Notes under the pieces: generated by a model | Seen by the model: only the letters and a program-made list of their open reading frames with translations | The model's database searches: none | Told to the model about the DNA's origin: nothing | NCBI RefSeq assembly: GCF_030826625.1 | Contig: NZ_JAPJNQ010000009.1 | Span: 17,282-40,397, forward strand | Source: Corynebacterium sp. | GTDB taxonomy: Bacteria > Actinomycetota > Actinomycetes > Mycobacteriales > Mycobacteriaceae | Length of the DNA: 23,116 bases | Direction: 5' to 3' | Position numbers and translations under genes: made by a program | Shown: positions 13,253 to 21,663 of the stretch, piece by piece | How the letters are laid out: each line of letters begins with the position of its first letter | Position numbering within the stretch: position 1 is the stretch's first letter

Positions 13253-14632
13253 ATGGCGAATGTCATCGACACCGTCGTAAACCTATGTAAGCGCCGTGGC
13301 TTGGTCTACCAGGCTGGTGAGATTTATGGCGGCTCGCGTTCAGCATGGGATTACGGCCCGCTGGGTGTTGAGCTGAAAGAAAACATCAAACGCCAGTGGT
13401 GGCGCCACATGGTGCAATCCCGCGATGACGTCGTCGGTATTGATTCTTCCATCATCCTGCCGCGTCAGACCTGGGTCTCGTCCGGCCACGTGGAAGTTTT
13501 CACCGACCCGTTGGTGGAATCCCTCTATACCCACAAGCGATACCGCGCTGACCACCTGCTGGAAGCCTACGAAGAAAAGCACGGCCACCCGCCAGAAAAC
13601 GGCTTGGCCGATATCAATGACCCAGAGACCGGGCAGCCAGGTAACTGGACCGAGCCACGTGCATTTTCTGGTCTGCTGAAGACCTTCCTGGGCCCAGTCG
13701 ACGACGAAGAAGGCCTGCACTACCTGCGCCCGGAGACCGCGCAGGGTATCTTCGTGAACTTCAAGAACGTGTTGACTTCCTCGCGCATGAAGCCACCGTT
13801 CGGCATCGCGAACATCGGTAAGTCCTTCCGCAACGAGATCACCCCAGGCAACTTCATCTTCCGTACCCGTGAGTTCGAGCAGATGGAGATGGAATTCTTC
13901 GTTGAGCCGGGTACCGACGAAGAATGGCACCAGTACTGGATCGATGACCGCCACCAGTGGTACATCGACCTGGGAATCAAGCCAGAAAACCTGCGCCTGT
14001 ATGAGCACCCACCAGAGTCGCTGTCGCACTATTCCAAGCGCACCGTCGACGTGGAATACGCTTTCGGTTTCCAGGGTTCGAAGTGGGGAGAGCTGGAAGG
14101 TGTTGCCAACCGTACTGACTACGACCTGCGCGTGCACCAAGAAGGCTCCGGCGAAGACATGTCGTATTACGACCAGTCGAAAGAAGAGCGCTGGATCCCG
14201 TACGTCATCGAACCGGCTGCCGGCCTGGGCCGTTCCATGATGGCATTCCTTGTCGACGCCTACCACGAGGAAGAAGCACCGAACGCCAAGGGCGGCACCG
14301 ACAAGCGCGTCGTGCTGCGCCTGGATCGTCGTCTGGCACCGGTCAAGGTTGCGGTTCTTCCGTTGTCGAAGAAGGAAGAACTCACCGGCCCGGCCAAGGA
14401 GCTGTCACAGAAGTTGCGCCAGCACTGGAACGTCGACTTCGACACTTCCGGCGCCATTGGCCGCCGTTACCGTCGCCACGATGAAATCGGTACGCCGTTC
14501 TGCGTGACCTATGACTTCGATTCCTTGGAAGACGGCGCCGTGACCGTGCGTGAGCGCGACACGATGGAACAAGAACGCGTGGCCATCGAGGATCTGGAAT
14601 CCTACTTGGCTGCACGCCTGCTCGGCTGCTAA
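13253..14632 (+). CDS. glyS: Glycyl-tRNA synthetase, single-chain dimeric type
   Basis: A 459-residue class II aminoacyl-tRNA synthetase that attaches glycine to tRNA-Gly. The start is ATG 13253 with AGAGGAG upstream; an in-frame extension to 13205 lacks a ribosome site. The N-terminus MANVIDTVVNLCKRRGLVYQAGEIYGGSRSAWDYGPLGVELK is diagnostic for the eukaryotic/actinobacterial-type GlyRS. Class II motif 2 is GKSFRNEITPGNFIFRTREFEQMEMEFF and motif 3 is EPAAGLGRSMMAFLVDAY. The C-terminal anticodon-binding domain begins about residue 360 (APVKVAVLPLSKKEELTGPA). Length is normal. It is divergent from the zinc regulators. Confidence 0.97.
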   Translation: MANVIDTVVNLCKRRGLVYQAGEIYGGSRSAWDYGPLGVELKENIKRQWWRHMVQSRDDVVGIDSSIILPRQTWVSSGHVEVFTDPLVESLYTHKRYRADHLLEAYEEKHGHPPENGLADINDPETGQPGNWTEPRAFSGLLKTFLGPVDDEEGLHYLRPETAQGIFVNFKNVLTSSRMKPPFGIANIGKSFRNEITPGNFIFRTREFEQMEMEFFVEPGTDEEWHQYWIDDRHQWYIDLGIKPENLRLYEHPPESLSHYSKRTVDVEYAFGFQGSKWGELEGVANRTDYDLRVHQEGSGEDMSYYDQSKEERWIPYVIEPAAGLGRSMMAFLVDAYHEEEAPNAKGGTDKRVVLRLDRRLAPVKVAVLPLSKKEELTGPAKELSQKLRQHWNVDFDTSGAIGRRYRRHDEIGTPFCVTYDFDSLEDGAVTVRERDTMEQERVAIEDLESYLAARLLGC

Positions 14633-14722
14633 AAGCCGGGTTGCTAAAGCTGCGTGGCTGCAAGCTACAAATCTGCAAGCTGCCAAGCTGTCAGTTAGGC
14701 GCTACAACAGAAAGGCACGCAC

Positions 14723-15244
14723 ATGCGTCATACCAGTTGGGACCGTAATGACCGCAATACCCCGGTATTGCTGGAAGAAGACGGGCCGCAGCGCCTGGCG
14801 GTATTCAGCGACGATGCGGCCGAGTTCGACGGCTCTCGCTGGCAGCTGCAGGTAGAGCAATCCCGCGGGATCAAAGCCGTCGACGCAGAATCCGGCGAGT
14901 CCCGTCTGACTATCGACGGCAACTTAGCGCGCGCCAAGCGTTTGCTGGCGCGTGCTGGCGAACGCGAGTTTAGCTTTGTTAATGAATCCGGCAAGAATTG
15001 GATCATTGACGACGAAAACGGCAACAAAGTCGCACAATTCACCGGTTCCAACCGTGGTGTGCGCCGTGCCGTTTTAGAATTTGATGCTGAAGCCGATGCG
15101 AAACCACTGCAGCGTGATGAAATCATCGCGCTGAGTTTTGCTGCTCGCATGATTCTAGAATCACGACTGTCGTCGTCGGCAGTCGGTATTATCGCCACGC
15201 TGTTGCTGTGCACAGTCGTGGCGATCTTGGCGTTTCTGTTCTAG
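14723..15244 (+). CDS. Conserved-looking hypothetical, C-terminal membrane anchor
   Basis: A 173-residue protein that I do not recognise. ATG 14723 has GAAAGG at about 14709-14714. Residues 1-148 are hydrophilic and look like a folded beta-rich domain made of repeated short phrases (RLAVFSDDAAEFDGSRWQLQ, SRLTIDGNLARAKRLLA, NWIIDDENGNKVAQFTG), suggestive of tubby/LURP-type or other beta-barrel repeats but not decisively. A single hydrophobic segment at about 151-173 ends the chain at the membrane, so it is probably tail-anchored with the body in the cytoplasm. It lies 90 bases after glyS and converges with the TPM gene 14 bases away. Coding style matches its neighbours. Confidence 0.75.
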   Translation: MRHTSWDRNDRNTPVLLEEDGPQRLAVFSDDAAEFDGSRWQLQVEQSRGIKAVDAESGESRLTIDGNLARAKRLLARAGEREFSFVNESGKNWIIDDENGNKVAQFTGSNRGVRRAVLEFDAEADAKPLQRDEIIALSFAARMILESRLSSSAVGIIATLLLCTVVAILAFLF

Positions 15245-15258
15245 CTGTGGTTTAGCGT

Positions 15259-17526
15259 TTAGAACGACCCTCCGGAGTGGCCGCCGCCGAAGCCACCACC
15301 ACCTCCACCGAAGCTTCCGCCGCCACCGAAACCGCCGCCGAAGCCACTGCTGCCTCCGGAACCACCCAGGATCGAGCCCAGCACCATTCCAGTCAACAAA
15401 GATCCGGTGGAGCTGCGCCCGCGCCGGTAACCACGGCCACCGCCTGGGCCACCGAAACCACCACCGTGCGAATTCATCGAACGTTGGTGGTCTTTCACGT
15501 CATCTTCGGCGCGCTTAATCGCAGCCTGGGCAGCCTGTCCGGCACCACGGGCTGCTTCGATTGCTAGGCGCGCATCGGTATCACGCAACTGCATGGCCTC
15601 GGCGTGCATGCGTTGGGCGTCGGCAAGCGCGGTACGAGCCCCGGATTTCACTATGCGGCCGCGGGAAGAAATCAGGTCCTCGGCCGCACGGATCCGCGAG
15701 TTGGCAGACTGCAGCTGTTGCTGCAGAAGCTGCAGCGTGCGCTGGTGATCGGCGGATTTTTCGCGCACGCGATCCAGCTTGTCATCGAGTTCAGTATCGG
15801 CATCCAGCAGCTGGTTGTAGCTGCCCAGCGGGTCGGTGTCTTTGTTCTCCTTGGCCTGGGCTAAAGCTTGCCGCGCGTTGTCGACGATGGTATCGAGCGC
15901 ATCCCAATCGGCCGGGGTACCGTCCTGCGAGCCCCGTTGTTTCAGCTGCTTGGCCTCGTCGATTTCTTCTTCAACCTCAGTGATCAAATCGTTGATGCTC
16001 GATTTCGCGGTCGCGATATCAGAGCGGGCATTTTCCACACCATCGAGCAGCCGGGTGGTGACTTCCAAGGCGTGTTCTGCCTCGCGGATGGTTTCCACCA
16101 ATCCCTGCTGTTGGCCGGCAGGCTTATCGTGCAGCTGGTTGGCGTGCCCGAGCAGATCCTCGGCTTCTTCCAAAGACACCTCGGCCATCTCTGGGTTATC
16201 GGCTATCGAGTGCAGCACCTCGGCCGAATAGCTTTCCCGCAGTGATTCCATGGTGGATTGGGCACGCTGCAACTGCGCACGTGCTGCGACGCTGCGCTGG
16301 GTGAGCTCGGAGATTTTCGTGCCAGCTTGACCAAGCAAGTTGCGCATTTCGGCGAATTTCTCGGCTTGCGAATCCAACTCGCGATCGGCCTTCCCGCAGT
16401 CGGAGATGATCTCGACTAAGCGGGCGCGACGCTGATCTTCAGGCAGTGTGTTGTGCGAATCCAGCTCGTTCTTCGAGCGGAAGGCGCGCTGCATGACGGA
16501 TTTCGAGTTATTCATCGCGCGAGTGAATTGACGTGCGCGGTCGGCGCCGAACTCCGCGATTGCTAGGTCGAGTTCTTCTTTGGCGCGGCGGATGGATTCA
16601 TCGGTCGAGGTAATTTCTTCATCGGCGCGTTCTTCCAGCGTGGCCACCGGCAAGCGCAGCAGCGAGCTGGTGTCATCCGGCGAGATCTGCCGGGCGTCGG
16701 CAAGCAATTTCGTGGAATCCTGCTTGGTCTTGCGACGGTTGTAGTACCAGATACCACCGCCACCAGCGACGACGGCGAGACCGCCAGCAGCAAGCCAGCC
16801 TGCGCCACCAGAATCGCCACCGCTGCCGCTACTCGTGCCACCGCTGCTCGTGTCACCGCCACCAGCAGAACCCGTTCGCACCGCTTGCGCAGCGGCCAAT
16901 CCCGCGGCTGCGAAATCGTCGTTAATCAATTCGTCGTAAGCCGCAGCGGATGCAGCATCGAGTTTGTCCTGGCTCCAAGTTCCACCAGGGGAGGCATAAA
17001 CGTCATATTGCTGATCTTCCACGGCGATAGCGAGCACACCGACGTTGCTGCCTTGCCCGCCACCGTTAGCCGCGGCGGTGGTTTCTGCGAACTCTTGCGA
17101 GCTCATCGAACCGAAGGTGTCGGTGTAGACGATGTAGAACTGGATGCGGTCGGATTGCTGCAGTGCTTGCAGTTCATCGGTGATGGCTTGTTTTTGTTCG
17201 TCGTCAAGGATGCCGACGCCATCGACCAGCTGGGAATCCAAGCGCCCGGCATCAATGGCTTGGGCGAGCGTGACAGCTGATGCCGTGGTGGCCTCGACCG
17301 CGTTGGTGCTGGCCTCGGCTGCGTCGACCTCGGCCGCGTTGGCTGGTCCAGCACCGAGCGCACCGAAGGCCGCCACCCAGCCGGTAGCAGCGGTGACGGC
17401 CGCGATCCCGGCTGCGGTGCGGAAACCTTGCGGGCTTCCAGAACCAAGCAGCCGACGTCGGAAAACTGTTGGGGTTGCTGAAACTGAATTCTGCCGCATG
17501 GCGACGATAATACCCGCGTTGCCCAT
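15259..17526 (-). CDS. Large TPM-domain membrane protein with long coiled coil and Gly-rich tail
   Basis: A 755-residue (or 746 if ATG 17499 is used) exported membrane protein. The N-terminal signal-like region ends in AxA (GPANAAEVD, about residue 65). A TPM (TLP18.3/Psb32/MOLO-1) domain follows at about 99-217, with VGILDDEQKQAITDELQAL, QFYIVYTDTF and NVGVLAIAVEDQQYDVYASPGG. A Gly/Ser linker leads to one transmembrane helix at about 243-262 and the stop-transfer YYNRRKTKQD. Some 400 residues of charged alpha-helix, largely coiled coil, then face the cytoplasm. The last 65 residues are Gly-rich with GGSGGSSGFGGG-type repeats and end HSGGSF, the signature seen at the end of many TPM proteins. 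It may help envelope assembly or quality control; that is inference. It is divergent from the DUF218 gene. Confidence 0.85.
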   Translation of the reverse strand: MGNAGIIVAMRQNSVSATPTVFRRRLLGSGSPQGFRTAAGIAAVTAATGWVAAFGALGAGPANAAEVDAAEASTNAVEATTASAVTLAQAIDAGRLDSQLVDGVGILDDEQKQAITDELQALQQSDRIQFYIVYTDTFGSMSSQEFAETTAAANGGGQGSNVGVLAIAVEDQQYDVYASPGGTWSQDKLDAASAAAYDELINDDFAAAGLAAAQAVRTGSAGGGDTSSGGTSSGSGGDSGGAGWLAAGGLAVVAGGGGIWYYNRRKTKQDSTKLLADARQISPDDTSSLLRLPVATLEERADEEITSTDESIRRAKEELDLAIAEFGADRARQFTRAMNNSKSVMQRAFRSKNELDSHNTLPEDQRRARLVEIISDCGKADRELDSQAEKFAEMRNLLGQAGTKISELTQRSVAARAQLQRAQSTMESLRESYSAEVLHSIADNPEMAEVSLEEAEDLLGHANQLHDKPAGQQQGLVETIREAEHALEVTTRLLDGVENARSDIATAKSSINDLITEVEEEIDEAKQLKQRGSQDGTPADWDALDTIVDNARQALAQAKENKDTDPLGSYNQLLDADTELDDKLDRVREKSADHQRTLQLLQQQLQSANSRIRAAEDLISSRGRIVKSGARTALADAQRMHAEAMQLRDTDARLAIEAARGAGQAAQAAIKRAEDDVKDHQRSMNSHGGGFGGPGGGRGYRRGRSSTGSLLTGMVLGSILGGSGGSSGFGGGFGGGGSFGGGGGGFGGGHSGGSF
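17506..17511 (-). promoter_or_regulatory. Possible -10 for a leaderless TPM-protein message
   Basis: On the minus strand TATTAT lies 7 bases before the in-frame ATG at 17499, in context GGTATTATCG. If used, it would make the second Met the true start of a leaderless mRNA. The upstream ATG at 17526 has no Shine-Dalgarno. Confidence 0.3.
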
Positions 17527-17543
17527 AAGGCAGACTAGAAAGC

Positions 17544-18293
17544 GTGAAATTGCGAAACCTCCGTGCCACCTTGACCACCACCGCCTTCGTCAGCACATTC
17601 GCCGCTGCTATCGCAGCCCCACTGCTGATCACCGGTGTACAGGCAACCCGCGTTCTGGTCATCGCTCGCCGACGCATCTATCTGCCGGAATACGAGCCCG
17701 AAGCCATCGCCGTGTTGGGCACTGCGCAATATAACGGCACGCCGTCGCGGCAATTCGCCGCCCGTCTTGAGCAGGCGAAATTCGCCTCCCGCATCTTCCC
17801 GGATGCCCAAGTGTTGTGCCTCGGTGGTGCGTTGCCTGGCGACGACGACACCGAAGGCGCGGTAGGCGCGAGGTATCTGCAAGCACGGGGGATCGCCGCG
17901 GCAGAAGCCGTCGGCGCAGGCTCTGACACCTCTGCTAGCCTCGCTGCGACGCTGAGCCGCTACCCGAACCTCGCGGGCTGCGATGTCATGCTGATCACCG
18001 ACCCGAACCACAGCCTGCGCGCGGAAAAAATCGCCCGTCGCTATGGGGTGATTCCGCAGGCCTTTCCCACGCCGCATTCCCCGAGCCGGTACCCAAGCCG
18101 AGCGTGGTGGAAATCCTTGGCCCATGAGATCGGTGGCCTGTGCGTTGCCGACGTGTATGTGCTGGCGGGTGCGTCGCATGCGGTTAGGCTGGAAAGCATC
18201 TTGCGCCGAGTGCAATCCGCGGTGTGGCCGTCGCGCCGAGCACGGCACGAGGAATTGCGTCGGCAATACGAGCAGGCACAACAGCCGGAATAG
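17544..18293 (+). CDS. YdcF/SanA-like DUF218 membrane protein
   Basis: A 249-residue protein with an N-terminal membrane anchor (about residues 8-33, TTTAFVSTFAAAIAAPLLITG) followed by a DUF218 domain at about 52-200. Visible family blocks are AIAVLGTAQYNGTPSRQFAARLEQA, VLCLGGALPGDD, ARYLQARGI, a Ser/Thr segment GAGSDTSASLAATL and LITDPNHSLRAEKIARRYG. DUF218 proteins such as SanA and ElyC influence envelope integrity and lipid-carrier metabolism; substrate and chemistry are unsettled. The start GTG 17544 has only a weak upstream AGAAAG. It is 11 bases before dgt, so probably cotranscribed. Confidence 0.82.
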   Translation: MKLRNLRATLTTTAFVSTFAAAIAAPLLITGVQATRVLVIARRRIYLPEYEPEAIAVLGTAQYNGTPSRQFAARLEQAKFASRIFPDAQVLCLGGALPGDDDTEGAVGARYLQARGIAAAEAVGAGSDTSASLAATLSRYPNLAGCDVMLITDPNHSLRAEKIARRYGVIPQAFPTPHSPSRYPSRAWWKSLAHEIGGLCVADVYVLAGASHAVRLESILRRVQSAVWPSRRARHEELRRQYEQAQQPE

Positions 18294-18304
18294 GGGAGCA
18301 CGCA

Positions 18305-19660
18305 GTGAGCACAGGCCGTTTTCACTATCGCGAAGCCGATATGCAACGCCGCTACGCCGAGGCACCGAAACAAAGCAGCTTGGCGACGCCCGCCGGCTCC
18401 GGCACAAGTGCCAGCAGCACACCAAAATTCACTGAACAGCGTGATGAATTCTCTCGCGATCGTGCTCGCGCACTGCACTCGGCGGCGCTGCGTCGGCTAG
18501 CGGATAAAACTCAGGTCGTCGGGCCCCACGATGGCGATACGCCCCGCACCCGGCTGACACACTCGCTGGAAGTCGCGCAGATTTCGCGTGGCATCGGCGA
18601 AGGCCTGGGGCTGAACCCGGATCTCTGCGAGATGGCTGGGCTGATTCACGATATCGGCCACCCGCCATATGGCCACAACGGCGAAACGGCCCTGGACCAG
18701 CTGGCCACCGAATGCGGTGGCTTCGAGGGCAATGCGCAAACCTTGCGCATCCTCACGCTGCTGGAACCGAAAATTCTTGACGACGACGGCGCCAGCCGCG
18801 GGCTGAACCTGACACGTGCCGCCCTGGATGCAGCGTGCAAATACCCGCGGACGAAAACGAATGCGGATGGCACCACGAACAAAAAATACGGCTGCTATGA
18901 CGAGCAAGCCGATGTGCTGGACTGGATACGTGCCTACGATCCGGCAAATAATCACCGCAGCGGTCTCGCGCGGCCGACGATGGAAGCCCAAGCCATGGAC
19001 TGGTCGGACGATATCGCTTATTCCGTGCACGACGTCGAAGACGGGGTGGTGGCAGGCCGGGTGAATCTCGCGGTGCTGTGGGATCTGGTTGAGCTGGCCG
19101 CGTTGGCAGAAAAGGGCGCGAAGGCCTTCGGTGGTGACGCCGAGGAGCTTCTCGACGCTGCCGGCTCACTGCGAGAGCTGCCGGTCATCAATGCCGCTGT
19201 GGATTTTGCGCCCAGCTTGGACGGATACGTCAAACTGAAAACAATGACCTCAGAGCTGGTGGGGCGCTACGTCGGAGCAACGATCGCGGCAAGCCGGGAA
19301 CACAATGAAGCCCTCGTCGACAAGCAACAATTGGGGCGCTACAACGGCACTCTGATTGTGCCCCGCCAAGCTGAGGCTGAGGTCAAGCTGCTGAAAACCC
19401 TGGCGGTGCTGTACGTGATGGATGAGCCTTCGCATCTGGCGCGGCAAGATCGGCAGCGCGAGCGCATCTTTGGTGTTTACGACTATCTCGTGGCGGGCGC
19501 GCCGGGTTCGCTCGACCCGATGTTCGCGCTGTGGTGGAAACAGGCGGAAACGGCAGCCGGGCGCCAGCGGGTGGTCATCGATCAGATTGCTTCGATGACG
19601 GAATCGCGCTTGGAGCGGCTAGCGCAGCAGGCAGCGCAGTTGTCGGGCTTTTTGCACTAG
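18305..19660 (+). CDS. dgt: Deoxyguanosinetriphosphate triphosphohydrolase-like protein
   Basis: A 451-residue HD-domain dNTP triphosphohydrolase (type 2 Dgt family) that cleaves dGTP and other dNTPs to the nucleoside and tripolyphosphate, controlling dNTP pools. The N-terminus includes RDRARALHSAALRRLADKTQVV. The HD metal site is seen in RTRLTHSLEVAQISR and GLIHDIGHPPYGHNGE, with the later Asp in DDIAYSVHDVEDG. I choose GTG 18305, six bases after GGGGAG (18293-18298), rather than in-frame upstream codons that overlap the DUF218 gene. Its placement just before dnaG is typical of mycobacteria and corynebacteria. Confidence 0.94.
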   Translation: MSTGRFHYREADMQRRYAEAPKQSSLATPAGSGTSASSTPKFTEQRDEFSRDRARALHSAALRRLADKTQVVGPHDGDTPRTRLTHSLEVAQISRGIGEGLGLNPDLCEMAGLIHDIGHPPYGHNGETALDQLATECGGFEGNAQTLRILTLLEPKILDDDGASRGLNLTRAALDAACKYPRTKTNADGTTNKKYGCYDEQADVLDWIRAYDPANNHRSGLARPTMEAQAMDWSDDIAYSVHDVEDGVVAGRVNLAVLWDLVELAALAEKGAKAFGGDAEELLDAAGSLRELPVINAAVDFAPSLDGYVKLKTMTSELVGRYVGATIAASREHNEALVDKQQLGRYNGTLIVPRQAEAEVKLLKTLAVLYVMDEPSHLARQDRQRERIFGVYDYLVAGAPGSLDPMFALWWKQAETAAGRQRVVIDQIASMTESRLERLAQQAAQLSGFLH

Positions 19661-19715
19661 CTCAGCTACGCAGGGGGGGCGAGTTCAGCGATGCAGGGGA
19701 CTAGCTCAGCTACGC
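19656..19715. repeat. 16-bp direct repeat at the dgt stop codon
   Basis: ACTAGCTCAGCTACGC occurs at 19656-19671 (including the dgt TAG) and 19700-19715, exact and 44 bases apart. The spacer carries GCGAGTTCAGCGATGCAGGGG, a weaker echo. It looks like a local duplication of the gene end. Confidence 0.8.
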
Positions 19716-19733
19716 TGTGGCGCCGGGAAAAGG

Positions 19734-19739
19734 TAGTCT
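19734..19739 (+). promoter_or_regulatory. -10 element for dnaG, probably leaderless
   Basis: TAGTCT in context GGTAGTCTTTGG ends 7 bases before ATG 19747. No Shine-Dalgarno lies between, so the message probably begins at or next to the start codon. Confidence 0.4.
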
Positions 19740-19746
19740 TTGGGGC

Positions 19747-21651
19747 ATGGCTCAAGGACGGATCCCCGATAGTGATATTCAGGCAATCCGTGAGCGCGCC
19801 GCGATTGATGAGATCGTCGGCGAGTACGTCCAACTGAAAAACGCCGGGCATGATTCGCTCAAAGGGCTCTCGCCGTTCAAGGACGAGAAGACTCCGTCGT
19901 TCCATGTGCGTCCGCAGCGTGGCTACTACCACTGCTTTTCGTCGGGCAAAGGCGGTGATGTTTTCAGTTTCCTGATGGAGATGGAGCAGCTGAGTTTCCC
20001 GGAGGCCGTGGAGGCGGTCGCGGAAAAAATTGGCTATCACATCACCTACCAGGGCGGCACGACGGGCGGGCGTCGCGAAAAACCCTGGACCCGGCAGCGG
20101 CTGATCCAGGCGAACCGCGCAGCACACGAGTTTTATCGTGAGCAATTAGAAACCGAACAGGCGCGCACGGGCCGCGAGTTTCTGCTGGAACGCGGGTTTT
20201 CGCGCGAGCAGATCTACGAATTCGAAATCGGTTATGCACCGGCCGGCTGGGACACGCTGACGAAGCACCTGCTGCGCAAAGGATTTGAGTTCGACGAGCT
20301 AGACAAAGCTGGGCTGTCGAAGATGGGCAAGCGCGGCCCGATCGATCGTTTTCACCGTCGGCTGTTGTGGCCGATCAAAGATATCGCCGGCAACGTGATT
20401 GGTTTTGGTGCCCGCAAGCTTTTCGACGACGACAAGCTGGGCAAATACATGAACACCCCGGATACCATGCTGTATCACAAGTCGAAAGTTCTGTTTGGGC
20501 TGGACATGGCGAAAAAGCATATTGCTTCCGGCCACCAAGCGGTGATCGTGGAAGGCTACACCGACGTCATGGCGATGCACGCGGCCGGGGTAAAAACTGC
20601 CATCGCCGCTTGTGGTACTGCGTTCGGCCAGGAGCACCTGCAGGTGATTCGTCGACTGATGCTGGATGATAGCTATTTCACCGGCGAGTTGATTTATACC
20701 TTCGACGGTGACGAGGCCGGGCAGAAGGCTGCGATGCGCGCGTTTTCGGGTGAGCAGAAGTTTTCTGGGCAGTCTTTCGTCGCAGTCGCCCCACCTGGGA
20801 TGGATCCGTGTGACCTGCGCTTAGAGCGTGGCGACGCAGCCGTGCGTGATCTGGTCGCCGACCGCATCCCCATGTTTGAGTTCGTGATCCAGTCGATTCT
20901 GGCGACCCAGAAGCTTGATTCCGTCGAAGGTCGCCTGCAAGCTTTACGACGCACCGTGCCGGTGGTGGCGGGGATTCGCGATAAACCATTGCAAACGGAA
21001 TACGCGCGTCGATTGTCGGGCTGGGTTGGCTGGGAAAGCCCCGATGAAGTCTTATCCCAGGTCCGCAAAGAAGCGCAGAAAGCGCCGAACCCGCAAGACT
21101 CTGTCAAGCGTGCACGTCGCTTTGATGGTGAGAGCCCAGCCGGTGCACGGCAGGACAGCCCAGGCATCGTGGCGCCGAATCCGCGGGATACCTACTTGTG
21201 GCCGCAGCGGGAATCTCTCAAGTTGGCGCTGCAGTACCCCCAAGAAGTCGGCGAGTATTTCGACGGCTTGGGTGAGGATGTATTCACCAACGACGCCTAC
21301 CGCGCGGTGCGGGCTGCGATTTATCAGGCTGGGGGAGTCGCCAACGCCCGCGATGGCGTCGACTGGATTGCGGCCGTGGCCGAGCACATGGCTGACTTGG
21401 TGGGGCGTTCACTGGTGTCTGAGCTGGCGGTAGAAGAAATTCGTTTCGCCAGCGCCGGGATCGAGGCTTACGGTGATATGGTGCTTTCCCGGTTACAGGA
21501 AGCCCGGGTGGGGGATCAGATTGCGCAGCTCAAGGCGCAATTGCAGCGCATGCGACCAAGTGATGATGAGCAAACCTACCATTCGCTGTTTGCTGATTTG
21601 GTGGCTCTCGAGCAGGCGCGCCGGGAATTGATTGCGCGGGCGTTTCGCTAG
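19747..21651 (+). CDS. dnaG: DNA primase DnaG (atypical zinc-ribbon)
   Basis: A 634-residue primase that makes RNA primers at the replication fork. The N-terminus RIPDSDIQAIRERAAIDEIVGEYVQL and the Toprim core are typical: AVIVEGYTDVMAMHAAGVKTAIAACGTAFG, then LIYTFDGDEAGQKAAMRAF supplying the acidic metal ligands. NVIGFGARKL and KYMNTPDTMLYHKSKVLFG are conserved primase blocks. The C-terminal helicase-binding region ends at RRELIARAFR. The zinc ribbon is abnormal: the usual CPFH ... HCFGC reads SPFK (S42, K45) and HCFSS (C63, S66), so three of four ligands are missing. The rest of the protein is intact with no frameshift, and it is the essential primase by context. ATG 19747 is chosen over an upstream frame extension to 19717. 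Confidence 0.96.
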   Translation: MAQGRIPDSDIQAIRERAAIDEIVGEYVQLKNAGHDSLKGLSPFKDEKTPSFHVRPQRGYYHCFSSGKGGDVFSFLMEMEQLSFPEAVEAVAEKIGYHITYQGGTTGGRREKPWTRQRLIQANRAAHEFYREQLETEQARTGREFLLERGFSREQIYEFEIGYAPAGWDTLTKHLLRKGFEFDELDKAGLSKMGKRGPIDRFHRRLLWPIKDIAGNVIGFGARKLFDDDKLGKYMNTPDTMLYHKSKVLFGLDMAKKHIASGHQAVIVEGYTDVMAMHAAGVKTAIAACGTAFGQEHLQVIRRLMLDDSYFTGELIYTFDGDEAGQKAAMRAFSGEQKFSGQSFVAVAPPGMDPCDLRLERGDAAVRDLVADRIPMFEFVIQSILATQKLDSVEGRLQALRRTVPVVAGIRDKPLQTEYARRLSGWVGWESPDEVLSQVRKEAQKAPNPQDSVKRARRFDGESPAGARQDSPGIVAPNPRDTYLWPQRESLKLALQYPQEVGEYFDGLGEDVFTNDAYRAVRAAIYQAGGVANARDGVDWIAAVAEHMADLVGRSLVSELAVEEIRFASAGIEAYGDMVLSRLQEARVGDQIAQLKAQLQRMRPSDDEQTYHSLFADLVALEQARRELIARAFR

Positions 21652-21663
21652 TTAGCTACCGCG

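Noticed and set aside
13340..14266. Minus-strand open frame of 308 codons opposite glyS
   Set aside because: It is the complement of conserved synthetase sequence and has no domain; a shadow of a GC-rich gene.
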